This document shows positions 27,926 through 40,837 of a DNA stretch of 64,000 bases, in pieces. The notes under the pieces were generated by a model. The model was not told the DNA's origin. It did no database searches and saw only the letters and a program-made list of their open reading frames with translations. The translations under genes were made by a program, and so were the position numbers. Source of the DNA: Paralichthys olivaceus (lineage: Eukaryota; Chordata; Actinopteri; Pleuronectiformes; Paralichthyidae); contig NC_091098.1 in assembly GCF_024713975.1 (NCBI RefSeq), forward strand, positions 16,636,316-16,700,315, given 5' to 3'. Within the stretch, counting starts at the first letter, position 1; every line of letters begins with the position of its first letter.

Positions 27926-30310
27926 ATGGCTTCAGGAGTTGCTCCTCAGTCCATCTCCTTCTCTGGATCTGGATTCATGGCCACCTACCAGTTAGGGGTC
28001 GCCCAGTGTTTCCTCAACTATGTTCCCTGGATTCTGAGCACAGCTCCGTATGTTCTCGGTGCGTCTGCTGGATCTCTGGTGGCAGCTGCTGTGGTCTGTG
28101 AAATGAGCCCAAGTAAGTGACTTGATTAATTCTTCAAAACTGTTTCACGATGATTATCTTTTCTTCTGACTCACAGCTCTCTGTGTATTATAGTCACCAT
28201 TCGGGATGAGATAATACACTTCGCCAAACAGATGAAGGCTTTTACACTCGGGCCATTCAACCCCTCAATCAATGTGTTCCACTGGTTGGAGAGTGTTTTA
28301 AACAAGTATCTTTCCCCTGATGCACACAACTTGGCCAGCGGTCGTCTCGCTGTGGCTATGACCCGCCTGAGTGATGGCAAGCACATAGTGATGACTGAGT
28401 TTCAGTCCAAAGAGGATGTAGTACAGGTGAGTTTGCACTACAGGTCCCTGAGTATAGGAAACAAACACATGGACATGTGTAATTCTTGCATGTTGTCTTT
28501 AGGCCCTGCTTTGTAGCTGCTTTGTGCCTTGGTACTGTGGTATTCTGCCTCCATCCTTCAAAGGAGAAGTGAGTATATTTGATGCTTTTCTCACAGACTC
28601 ACTTGCAGCCCGGTTTTTGGTCTGTGTCGTCATACTGTATATGTGATCATGTCTTGCAGTATTATGTAGATGGAGGTTTCAGTGGCATGCAGCCTGTACT
28701 GCCTGTGTCCTGCAGCAACACGTTGACAGTGTCCCCGTTCTCCGGAGAGACCGACATCTGCCCCTCGGACACGCCATGCATTTGGGACATGGTGGTGAGC
28801 GGATCCACGCTGAAGGGCAACATGGCCAACAGCTTCAGGGTCATCAATGCTCTTTACCCCATGGCTTTAGAGGTAAGTCTCATGGTGTATCTCACTGGAT
28901 GCTACACTCTCAATGGGTAATGCTGATGATCATTGTGGATCAAGGCAACAACAACACTGAGAAAAAGACATTTAGCTATATTTGTATGTCTCTGTCTCTG
29001 CAGACGCTGGATCAAGCATTCTACAGCGGCTACAAAGACACCATTGATTTTCTTCAGCGCAATGGTTGGTTCAAATACTGTGGAAAATTGTAAACCCGAA
29101 GACACAACATTTGTAATACAGGCGCTCAACCTTAACCTAATTTCTTTCAATGAAATGTTTTTTTCTCCCCATGTGCAGATCTTGCCCCCTGTTCAATGAT
29201 TAAAACAATATCAATATCCAATATCTGCAACCAAACTAAAGTGGGGAGGCATCTGGAGACCACCATAGAGGAAGAGGTGGAGCAGGATAAAGCCACACTG
29301 ACATCTTTTACAGACAACAGACATATACAGACGGGCAATGTCAAAATCCAGAGGTAAGCAGAGGTAATACATTCACTGAAATATACTGTACACAACTGTC
29401 TGCTCTGAAACTTTTCATAGGGAGGCAGGGGGGGGGGGATTATTCACTTTTTATCTTTCATTGAACGGAACAGTATTTGGGGGGATGGGGAAAACCACTC
29501 ACATACATGTTTGTGTCTTTGCGTCAAGATATATGTAATACACATATGTATGTTGAGTTTACTACATTTTATTATGTCAAGTGGTTGAACAAAATGTATC
29601 TAAATCAAAAAATATATTTTAAATTCAATGCGCATTTTTAAAGGTAACAGTGCTGACTTCATTTAAAAACATGTGAAGGGTTTGTTGTATGTTTGGGTAA
29701 GCAAGATGACCAAAAACAATTGAACAGATTTCCACAAAACTTATTGGAAGGATGCGGTTTGGGTCAGGGAAGAACAAATTCAATTTTGGTTGTGGATCCG
29801 AATCAGGGGGCAGATCCAGGAATTGGTTTTCAGTTTCTTTAACATTATCACTGTTTCCCATGGAATCATTCATAGCTTTTGACTATGTTTTCAGTATGTC
29901 TTTTCTGTCTCCATGCAGATTTCAGACGCTGCAAAGCTTCACTCCAGAGTTTTTTTTCTGGGCCTGGCATTGCCTGAGACATTTTTTGTTCTTCTTTTTC
30001 AACATGGTTGTCGGTAGCCTCAAGAAGAACATGAAGGACAGGTAAAACAATTTAACACATTTTTGCTGTTTGTCAATCTGACTCAGTTGGACCCAGGTTG
30101 ACTGGACTTGATTTGTTTCTTTGTTTTAGGGTCTTGCCCATCATCATGTTGTTGAAGTGGCTGAAAATGCAGTCCCTGTATGAGGCTGTACGGGGAAAGG
30201 TGCACTCATCGACTGGCAATAACTCTTCTGACCAATCAGATAATATCAAGCGTGGGTATTCACGTACGCGGCTCGTCACTCCATCACAGGATTACAAGAA
30301 AACAAAATAA
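27926..30310 (+). CDS. pnpla1: Patatin-like phospholipase domain protein, PNPLA1-like
   Basis: Exons: 27926-28112, 28194-28426, 28503-28568, 28660-28872, 29004-29064, 29179-29353, 29919-30041, 30130-30310 (stop TAA). They sum to 1239 bases, 412 residues, phases closing. The patatin fold is visible: oxyanion loop SFSGSGF (11-17), nucleophile Ser47 in GASAG (45-49) and catalytic Asp166 in DGG (166-168). The block GGFSGMQP and the opening SISFSGSGF are like human PNPLA1, and etv7 is the neighbour, as in human 6p21. Mammalian PNPLA1 makes omega-O-acylceramides for the skin barrier, acting on lipid droplets or ER; whether the fish protein does the same is unknown. The C-terminal part is shorter than in human PNPLA1 and holds a hydrophobic Phe/Trp-rich stretch in exon 29919-30041. 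An upstream in-frame ATG at 27818 exists, but 27926 fits the family start better. The donor after 29064 (gttggt) is weak. Confidence 0.85.
29690..29860 (+). repeat. Degenerate interspersed repeat, copy 1 of 4
   Basis: A block with 'acagatttccac' followed by 'aggatgcggtttgggtcagg' and 'ggatccgaatcagggggcag' in a pnpla1 intron. Matching phrases in the same order occur near 47070-47170, 51220-51620 and 56110-56430. It is a common fish repeat recalled from memory; its class was not established. Confidence 0.6.
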
Positions 30311-31225
30311 AAAACGTATCAATCGATCACATGGACTCAAAAAAGACTCAAGGCTGAGTTTGGTTTTAACTCAAAAATGTCTTTGTTTTGTCTAAGTTGG
30401 TGAAAATGCTTGTGATGTTTCACTTTGTTATAGTATCAGTGGGGTGCTGGCCTCCTAAGCCCTTGATTTCTTTTATTTTCCAGTCAACACTGTACTGGTA
30501 ATATTATTACAGCACATGAATCTAACCAAACAGTTCAAATTAACAAGCAACACAAGACTCATACCAGTAAACCAGTGTTTAGTCTGAAAGTGAAGGGCTA
30601 ACCAGACTCATATTGTGTGGCCAATGTTGTGATGATTGGCCTGAGGAGACAGTGGATGACGTTTTCTCCGAAATCAATGTTTCTGATGACCAGTCTTCCA
30701 TGTTAGGCCTAATGAATGATATCTACAAATCAAATGTTTTACAGCCTGCAGTGATGTTTGTTTTAAAAAGCAATGATGTGCGGATGTCTCTTAATCAGCT
30801 GATGATTGATGAAAAAGTTTTATTTGTTATGTATGCTATAGTGGAACATCCCAAAAACCAATTTTTCAGTCAAGTTAGCTTAAGTGTCACTGCAGGGAAC
30901 ATTTTTACTGTTCCTAATTTAATTCGCACATGAGAGATAACACTGTCTTGTGACTTGCTATTTGAACACTGCACCCTTTCATTCTGCGTCCTGTTGAGTG
31001 GTTAGCATTCGCTTTTCACTCATTTTTCATAAGCATTCACTTTCCACTCACACAGATCCACTGTTAAGCTTCTTGCATGAGCTAATTTCCTAAATGGTTG
31101 GAAATTGTAACTGTGTGCTGTGACTCAAAAATCATTGACTTCATTTGGCTCCTGTACTCAAGATAAAATCACTCTTGGAATCCTGTTTGCGATAAATGTT
31201 TAATAAATGATGCTTGCTTAACTTG
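30311..31225 (+). other. pnpla1 3' UTR with a 106-codon open frame
   Basis: The likely 3' UTR, ending after AATAAA at 31202-31207. Within it, 30613-30933 is an open frame of 106 residues with balanced composition (begins MCGQCCDDWPEETVDD) but no domain I recognise. It could be chance, a remnant of a coding exon, or part of an alternative last exon. Confidence 0.45.
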
Positions 31226-32104
31226 TACAATGTCTTTTTTTATTTTTTACTAAATTGTACACCACAATACAAAAATGAAAGGAAAAATAAACAGGATGAA
31301 TTAAAAACAAAACAAACAAGCTGCCAGGTCACAAGAAATACAAAAGACAATCTTGGATGTCAGTCTGTACTGTCCAAAAAGTCCAGAAGTGAGTTGAGGG
31401 CCAGAAACACAGTCCATGAGGTCAAAACCAGGTGAGGTCGAGGAAGGCCCATAGTGAGTCCAGACGGATCAGGCACAATGCATTACCATTCAGTGATAAA
31501 CTGTAAGCAGAATAATAAAAATATAATCTATACATTTCATTCTGAGACTGACACCTCTCTCTGCAAATATGCTCTTGAGGATGCGGATCTTGAGAAACCT
31601 AAAGTGGGATCCTGACAGAGTGCTGCAAATTTCTTCGAGGTATAAACATGAAACCACATCGTTACACCGTTTATTTATTCATGATTGCTGCTTTGATCTG
31701 TCATTATGAATCACAGGTCAGGTATCACATCTCTATTATGATGCAGCCATGTTTAGTTCTTGCAGATTTTCTCTAATTCATATTTACTTTTAACATTTGG
31801 AAATGAATAGGTCATTAATTCAAAGGAGACTTCTCTTGTTCTTGTTTCTTACTACTCACCGTATGGATGGATGAACTGATTTCAGAGTGGAAACAAACAA
31901 ATTTGCCAATAACTGTTTAGACTGAGGAGTGAAACAGTGGTGTAATGCTTATCACTAGAAAACATAAAGGTCCACACACAATTTGAGATTCCAACACACT
32001 TTTATTCTCCCTGCTAAGGCCCGTTTTCAGACAAAGTACAAAGCAGATACACTAGGACACTAGAGTATAATAGAATTCGGATGTGCATGCTTGTGGATAC
32101 TTTC

Positions 32105-32365
32105 TACAGTGGTTATCACTGCAAGAAGGTTCTGGGCTCAAACCCCTCTTTGTTCAGGGCCTTACTATGTGAAGCAATTTTGCCCTGTGCCTGCAAGCAC
32201 TTTCTGTGGGTCCTTTGGCTTCCTCCCACGGTTCAAAGGCTGAGGCTTTAATTTGCCTGGAGGTGTGAATGCGGGCATATTCATGCATATTCAGTTGTTC
32301 CCACATGTCAGTGCTGTGATAGACTGGCCTCATGTCAGGAGTGTTCCCTGTGGCTCGCCCAATGT
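32105..32365 (+). repeat. Degenerate tRNA-derived SINE
   Basis: A Pol III A-box-like stretch (gtggttatcactg, from 32109) is followed by 'caagaaggttctgggctcaaaccc' (near 32130-32155), which fits a B box. Beyond it comes 'ttcctcccacggttcaaagg' and 'gatagactggcc', phrases of a well-known fish SINE. It carries many substitutions and is long inactive. Confidence 0.65.
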
Positions 32366-32583
32366 GACCTCTATAGGACCCTTATGCTGTTAATATCCCC
32401 ACAAGATGACGCTTTGAGCAGCATGGAGCGCAGTGCAGCTGAAAATTAAACATGTCTGCCAGATCGCTCTCCCTCTGTAGAACACACATCAAACAAACTT
32501 GAAAACAGTTCTGATGTAAACTCAAAATGTGATCTCACAGATTTGTATTCAACTTTGTGCATGTACCAACTTTCAAATCTCTA

Positions 32584-32900
32584 AGATTAGATAATCGTTT
32601 ATTAGTCCCACAATGGGAAAGTCTGCAATATTACAGCAGCCCGAGTCAAACATAAACATCAGTAAGTAATAAAAAGTAATATGCAATACTCAAGTGTAAG
32701 GATAATAATTTCTAGGTGTAAAGAAATATAAAAAATACAGAAAATGTGTATGGAATAAAAACTAATAACTAGTGTAAATCCAAGAAAAATATGTGCAAAG
32801 TGTGAATATGCACAGTGAATGGATTGAACATGAACCATTGTATTGCACAAACAAAATGAATATTGCAAAGTTAAACCAGAGTTAAAGTGCAGTTCATATT
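32584..32900 (+). repeat. Retroelement-like repeat fragment
   Basis: Starts with agattagataatcgtttatt followed by 'agtcccacaatggg', then an AT-rich body with 'ttgcacaaa' and 'attgcaaag' phrases. This opening is typical of 3' parts of abundant teleost repeats, recognised from memory. No reverse transcriptase ORF is present. Confidence 0.45.
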
Positions 32901-33702
32901 GGGATGCGAAATACTGAGATTTTCAAGCATTAAAATAAATATCATGCTGCATTTGTGCTGCATCAGTTGTTTGCCAAGAGAATAGGTGACCACAATATAA
33001 CTGCAGGCACACTTTAAAATATAATAGACACACGTATTTATCACAGAGAGTAGAAATACTTCTGGATGGTAAGATGTGTTGGCACAGATCAGGGACAGAT
33101 CATTTGATATCCATGTCCTTTTTATACAGATGGTCTGTTACCTGTGGGGAGATCCTCTTATGTAACGGGTGTGGATGCATCACACGGATAACACACACAT
33201 CTGCTGCTGTCCCACACCAGCCACTGATCCAGCCAGTCAGCTGGCAACCAGCTGTCTTTGTTGAGACAGAGCGGAAACACCCAAAAAACTGAGCCATGTA
33301 GGATTCATACATTCAGGATATGATGTGTCAGATTGTGTTGATCAAGAAAATATCACAAGGCAGTTTGAGTGTCTCTACTCTAGAAAATGGTTGATATTAC
33401 AGCACTGTCTGCTGTCGTCATTTTGGTGATGATGATACCTCTAGAGGCACATGACCTTTTCACTAATCCACCTAACAACCGGGTGAACAGAGAGTATTTA
33501 CGTGAGCAGCTTGACATTTGTTGGGTGTTTTTCGTGAAATGTTTTTCGATTTTCAGAAAAAAAGTGCGGACTGCTCTTTGTGAGAGGAGAGACACACAGG
33601 GGTGTGACTGGTTTTATGTTGATTACAGAGTCAATGCTCCTGATCAATGGAGATAAAAAAACTAAAACAAAGAGAGGATGACATTTGACATTATATTTAT
33701 CA

Positions 33703-34077
33703 TTAAAATTTCAGTGTGTAGAATTTAGTGATATCTAGTGGTGAAGTTACATGCTGCAGTTGAATACCCCTCATCTCACCCTGCCCTTCCCAACATGAAA
33801 AATAACCCGTGGTAGCCTTCAGTTGTCATAAAAACTCAAAAGGTGTTTAGTTTGTCCAGTCTGGACTAATGTAAAAAACATGGCAGCCTCCGTAGAGAGG
33901 ACCCCCTTGATGTAAATATAAAGTATTTGAATATGAAGGGACTTTTCTGGGGTAAAGAAAACTACAATTCATACAATTTAGATGAAACAAACTAGTGAAA
34001 ACTTCATGAGGATTATTCAACATTAAATTTCTGCCAATAGATCCCTTTCACCAAAATCTTACACACTGGACCTTTAA
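33703..34077. mobile_element. TTAA-flanked MITE, family 1 copy A (375 bp)
   Basis: Begins ttaaaatttcagtgtgta and ends 'cacactggacctttaa'; the ends are inverted repeats (consensus TTAAAGGTCCAGTGTG) and TTAA is present at both edges. A second copy at 63476-63834 matches over almost the whole length. TTAA edges are typical of piggyBac-type elements, so a piggyBac-like non-autonomous origin is inferred. No transposase is encoded. Confidence 0.85.
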
Positions 34078-37000
34078 ATAAAGTAGTTTAACTACAACTT
34101 TACACAAATGGGTCAAAATGTAGTGGTTCCAGGCTACAGCTTTAAAATAGTCACAGAGATGTTGTTTGAGAAACAGAGCAGAGAATATGAGGAAATTCTT
34201 CATCCTGATTATGAAATCTCTGATGCTTCTGACCATGAGACTACGCCACAGGGTTAATTGGGAGTTGTTGACGTGTTGAGTCTCTGCCTTTGCAACAATT
34301 TTAGCCGTGAATCTGGAATGACTGTGCTAACACTCTGAATCAAGAAAATCAATAGCACATAAACTTAAGTGTTTAGTGCAAATGGAATCCACTTTTGTGT
34401 GTCTGCTGTGAAAGGTGACTATGCCAGATGCAGGTTTCAAAATGGTTGTGCTTAGTCTCTTAACCAATTGGCACAGGATGGGAAAGAAAACCATATTTGT
34501 GTTGGCACCTTTTGCAGCTTTGCATTGGATGTAAGATAAGACAATGTCAAAATAAGTTCGAGATAATACATCGTCTCAACCAGACGCCTTATGTGACCAA
34601 ATTGTCTGTCTTGAAGATGTGTAATCTGTGGGATCTGGAGGGGATGATTAATTCTGTCCACTCAATCAACAGACCTGAACAGATGTTGGCAGGGTTCACT
34701 AGGCATAACAACTTAACATGTTTTAATGAATGAGCCTCTCTCTCACCGTGTGTGTGTGAGAGCTGTCTCAGACAAACTCAGACAGACCTGGTGACACAAG
34801 TGACGAGTAAACAGCAACAGATTGACAGGTCTCTGTTTCTAATCTTTTCCTTCTCCTCCTCCGTCGTCTTCCAAATTTAGAACCGACTTGATTAGATGAA
34901 GAAACGTTCTCACGATGATGAAGATGAAGATGAAGATGTGTACCACTAAGGAAAGTGAAACACACTAACACTTTCTTTCTTTACCTCTTCATCTCATCAT
35001 ATTATCCTTTCAGTTTAGAAGGTATTTTCGTTGTGGGTTATGTGCAGCAGTGTAATGCCCGTTGGTTCAGGATTAAAGCAGGACTTTGGAGGCTACAACC
35101 GAGACACTGCTCATTTACTTTGAATGGGGTGACCTGATGCGTTGCAGAGCTGCATTGTAGTTCTGTCACATTTTATTTGCAGATTTTATTTCCTGTGCAC
35201 TTCTCTTTATCATTGTATTGATAGCTAGCATAGCACGTTAGCAGGAAAGCTGGCCATTGTGTATGTGATCAATGTCATGACGATGATCACGCTGGCACTA
35301 AATATTGAGCACGCCCAACGTAACGTGTTAACGCAACACATAAGTGTGAGTACTTCAACCTTTTAATTATCATGTTTTAATTGATTCGATTATTATTTGA
35401 CACTGAACAATGTGGCAGTTGACAAAAAAGAAAAGTATAAACAATTACAACTTTGTAAAACTATTTTTGTATATCAGGAGAATTTCTTTTTCCGTGTTTG
35501 CTATTTCAAAGACGACAACAACACGAGGAAAACTTGAAGGACTCACTATCAGCCTGTTACACAATTATGTTTGGAATATATATAACAGGAATCGGAGGTG
35601 ACCACTGTATTGAATCCCATGACTGCCTGCAATGAATCCCAGTTTTGTTCTGAGTTTAGCTGTAAATATGAATCGCCACCCTGCGTTAATTTTAGCTGTC
35701 CCTGTTCCACTTACACAGTTAAAAACATTCATAGCCATTACAACCACAGCCACGGGTATTCATTTCCCTCAGATGCTCCTGTGGGGAGTATTTCAAAGTT
35801 AAAGCAAGAAATGGTAGATGCTGCTAAACACTGGCAACAGTGGCCTCTGCAGCCACAAGTGGTAATTACAGGATGCTGTTGAGCTTCAGCAATCAAACTC
35901 AAACACTCATGCAACAAACACAGCATCATCATCTCAGTCCAAACCAGAACATGAGCTGTCCACTCATTGCAAGATAGCAATCAATTCTTTAGATTGACTG
36001 AAATCATGTGAACCCACAGCAATCCTGCACTAATGAGTGGACACTACAGGAGCTATAGTCTCTCCACCTCTGCCTAGTGCTGTAAAGAATTACATGTCTT
36101 GTCCGAGCTAATGCTCAAGATATGGTGCAAGAACAAGTGTAAGCAGCACAGAGTGGGAATGAAAAAGTACAATTTAGAGAGAGAAAATTAGCTAAATGTG
36201 ACCCAAATCCAACAATGATTCTATATTTTGCCTCCGAACCGAACCAGAGCTGGATGTCTCTTCTAATAAGAGGCATGTGCAGCGTGAATAAAAATCAAGT
36301 AGATAGCTCAGCCAACATGGCTGAACCCAACCCAAACCCGAATATCATTTGAAAATGTATATTTATGTTGTATTTATTATTACATATACTTTCTGTACAT
36401 TATATACAATATAAAGCACATGTAAACAACATATATGGATGTATAGGAAGTTGGTTAAGTCTAAGATAATTATTAATTAATGACTTATGGAGGAGGGGTG
36501 ATTAAATCAATTAGAAGATGTAGAATAAATCATTAAGTGTTTGATTAATGGTTGTAAATATTCCTTTTTTCAGTAATTTTTTTTTCACTTGTTTGTATAA
36601 TGTCTTTTTTTATTTACATACAAAAACAAATAAAAAGAAATGAATAAATGAAAAAGGAAAAAAAAGAAAATGTTTCCACAACTTTTTCCTTTTCCTTACT
36701 ACAAGTCGTTATTTTAATGTAAAAATAGACACATAATGTTGAGTGAAGGGCCTTGGTAAAGGATACAGGATGCATAAAGGATGGGTAGTGATGGACTGGA
36801 TGGTGTTTGCTGCAATTGCTCCTCCACACAGATGTTTCCTGCTGCTCAGTCATGAGGCCTGGCCTTTAAAAGTTTTGATAACGGTCTCTTGTTTTTAATT
36901 ATAACAGTTGCTAAGTCACATTGACCAAATCTGTGAAAGTTATCACAATTATAACACTGTAAGAAAGGCCAAGTTGTTGTCATGGTAACACTGACAAGTT

Positions 37001-40000
37001 GTTGTTTGTTTGATGAAGTTATAAAATGTGCATCCTTGGTATTTATGCTTTTCACATTAATAAGAAAGGATCAGGTTGGACCTCAGGACATGACATTGAC
37101 ATAGATTAATTTCCTGTAACATTACCTTAACCATAATTATTACTTGTCCATCCCTAACCTCAACCGTTCCCTAACCTTCAAGCACGTCTTCACCTTAAAA
37201 TTCAAAGATACACATTTCTCTTTGTCCCACAGTGAAACCTAATTTCCAAAATGTGACTGTGAAAACAGCTTTAGGCTCCAGAATGAACAGAAATAAACTT
37301 TGTGCCAGTTCTTTCCTCTCTCTCTTCGTACTACGCCTACTGTGGACTCCTCTGTCTGTCTTCTCACTCGCTGTCCATATCTTCTACTCCGGTGTGGAAC
37401 TTTCCATCAAAGCATCTCGTTAATGATGGAGCACTCTCATGCATCTTTAAGCACTTGACAGGTATCTTCCACTGTGCAGTTCAGTCCTTTGAACACACAA
37501 ATTCACACACGTTGGTTCTGCCGGCTGGGGCAGGCTGTTCTGTAGTGGGTATGGATCATGCACGTGGAGGTGGATTCTACATGGATTCTACTCTCGAAAA
37601 TTGAACAGGATGACAAGAAGCAACAATATCACAGATCACAGGTCTCTGGCTGTGCTGACTGGTAAATAAATTGAATTAAATTAAGTACATTTAATGAGAT
37701 TTAATAAAGGAATTACATTTAAAAAATGATAAAATTCCATAATATGAAGAAATTCTATGATTAAATTTAATCATTTATATTTAATTTTGATTCGTGAAAT
37801 AAATAAGATAAAGTACATTAAACTAAAGAAATTAAATAAATGATATAAAATAACATACATTTAATTAATTGCATTATACACATACCTCAAGAGTCGTATA
37901 CATTGCTTGTTGCAGTATACAGACAATGACAAAATCAAGAACATTGTAGTTTAATTTGCATCTCAAAAACAAAGGTTATAGATTAAATAAAAATCATTAG
38001 CAATATATATTATAAAATTATTACTCCAGGGATTCATAATTTTTTTAATGAATTTGTATAATTTAAAAGTGATGCATACATTATACCTTATTTATTCAAA
38101 CATTATATAAGAAATACCGAAAGTAATCTGGTAGTCTCTATTACAGAGTTTGGGTAATCCCTTGGATTACATTACCGATTACAATTTTGATGAGGTATCT
38201 TGTGACTGTAATGGAATACAATTTTAGTGACCTTTTGTGACCCTCCCTTGTCAAGGATCCAGTCAGATTGACTGGCTGTAGTTAAAACCTCACAGTTAGA
38301 ATGTGGGACACTCAAACACACACAGACACACACGCATGAAAAAAACAGACACTGGGATTAATATCAAAAGCTGCTTTAGTCCTCGCTGATATGATGGATG
38401 ATATCTGGATTTAAAATTTAGGATGTTGGCTTTGTCCTTTTCAAATTCGAGATTGAATCCCTAGAAACCATCAGAAAATTCTAATAATTGCTTCCAAGAA
38501 TGACTTTGTATGCTGCACGTCTCTGAATATTATAAAAGAAAGTTAGCCAAAAATCCCCCTGATATTGTAGCATGTTATACAAAACTGTTCTTCTTTTACA
38601 ACTGCATCAGTTTAAATGTGTTGGTGGAGATGAAGGATCACATCTTGTGTAGATGAACACATGTATTTCAGTCAAATACAAATTCAATGCAGAAATGTAA
38701 CAATATTGGAGGAACTAGTAACAAAGCGAGGCTTAAAGTGGGTTTATACACAACAGACAAAAGTAACTCCCACTGACAGAAAACTTGAAAACAAGATATG
38801 CCCTTTAAATTGTTTGTCAAGCAAAGAATTTTTTCCCCCCAGTCAAAATACTTTTTTAAGTTACGCCTCTTATTGGTTTATACGTTAAATCATTTCCTCC
38901 AGGGATAATGCTTTTGCATTTTCTGACATTTCTGGATTTTGTGTTTCATATATGGCATCTAGAGCTTTTTCAGTTCAGACACAACAAGAAGAAAATATTT
39001 TCTGTCCGGAATATTCATGCAAAGGGTGGGGCCTGGCTAGAGCTTGCAAAAGGCATCTATTCTCGAATCTCTGTCTTTAGACGCTATCTTCTAAAATGGT
39101 ACCTCTTTTTTTAGCCTTTTTTATCCCGTTACATGGACTTAGTCAGACATTTTCTGGACATTTTACCATAGGGGGCTGGCAGGAAAAATGTCCAGACATT
39201 CCGACTCAGACGTTTGAATTCTCACATCCAGCCCTTCCGGAACATTTCAGCACATGCATGTCTGAAGGCAGCTTAAGTTCACACAGTCGGGGAAGCACCT
39301 GGGCACCTTTTCCTCCTGCACTTCAATTACACAAATGACAAATTACAGGATCAGTTGTTCTGTGTGTAAGAGCATGTGTCGTGTGAACATACAGATTTAT
39401 GTGGGATCAATTTCACTTGGAGGCTATTTCCACACACACTTGTAACCTATCTGTGTGTCTGACAGTCCATTACCAGACAACAGGTCTTATGTGAACTCAA
39501 AGATCCCGTCTCCTCCCAAGTGTCATTCATCCCTCCTTTCTCTCTTTTCATCAGTGGCTCCGTTTTCACTCTTTGTCCTTGGATGTCCCACATGTCCTAT
39601 GGTCATAATCTGAGACATACATCCATTCATAGTTTAGGGTTCCTGTTATCAGGTTAGAGGAAACACAACCTGTTTCACTGCAGCAGTTTGAAAACAATAT
39701 TGGAATCAAGAGCATTTGGAGAGCCAGAAAATGTTTGTGTTAATGTTCCCAACTCCACATAATGACACAACAGTTGTGATGTTACACAGAATAAAATCAG
39801 CTGAAGAAATTAGATTCACATGTTACCTCTGGGGTCTATTGCTCTTCACACGGCATCAAGCTTGAAGAAAGAAAAAAGCTTATTTTAGAGTCTTGATGGT
39901 GACTGTGAAGCAGTTTTACTGTGTGTGGAGTTATTCCACAATGTATTGCTTTATGTATAAAGTGAATCTATACCCTTAGGTCTTAGGAGCCTCCTCAGCC

Positions 40001-40167
40001 TGAGACAAAGTTCTGAGGTTAGTCCTGAAAGAAGGGTATCAGGTGAAGCTGGCCACCATTAATAGCTCAGACTACTCCTAGTCATCCAGAGACTGGCATC
40101 CTGTTGTTGTCTGGAAGATTTCCAGTGATACGGTTGATTTACTTGCCTTAATGTGACCTCTACCTTT

Positions 40168-40169
<2 letters not shown>

Positions 40170-40205
<36 letters not shown>
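40170..40205. repeat. (TG)n microsatellite
   Basis: An uninterrupted GT/TG tract of about 35 bases in intergenic sequence. Confidence 0.95.
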
Positions 40206-40745
40206 CACTAACAGTGAAAGCAGAGACAGATTACTGCAAGTAATGACAAAATCTAATATAACATGAGGCATTTTCTTCCCTGAAGGTGAACACTGACAGA
40301 TATAAGGATAAATTACAAGAATGCTGACTCACTTTCTTCTTCTGTCTGTCTCTCACTGGCACGGACACATGCGTGCACGCACATGCACACACACGTGCAC
40401 ACCTTTCTAAAAAACATCAGACCACATAAAACATGAGACATTACTTAAAATTCCAGAATATATTGCATCAACATAACAGTAAATCATATACTGATATGTA
40501 CAAATACAGTGTAATGGTCTTGGTGGTGTGATAAACCCTCACCTGTGGTAGTCATGACAACACAAGGTAATCACTTCAGGCCAGTCTACCTCTGAGTAGC
40601 ACAACTGTGACTTTACAGACAAGGGACTGACATTCATATCATTATAATGGACGTACTGTATAACCACTGTATTCTTCATTATATCCTTAAAGCTGAAGTA
40701 TCATCAAGACGCATATTAAAACTTAAAATATTATTTTATTTGTTA

Positions 40746-40837
40746 ACACAAATGAATTAAGTTGTTTAACTTCAAATTAAGGTTAACGAGTTACACAACA
40801 GCTAACTTTAATCTGAAAGAACTTAATTCATTTGTGT
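40746..40837. repeat. Inverted repeat, 18-bp perfect arms, 56-base spacer
   Basis: Left arm 40746-40763 (acacaaatgaattaagtt) is the exact complement of 40820-40837. The homology does not extend clearly beyond the arms. It may be the core of an old fold-back element. Confidence 0.85.

Larger units (their letters stand above)
31226..33700. other. Intergenic, repeat-rich, no gene recognised
   Basis: Contains the SINE relic at 32105-32365 and the retroelement-like tail at 32584-32900. The open frame 33387-33656 (89 residues, hydrophobic start) has no recognised domain. Confidence 0.45.
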
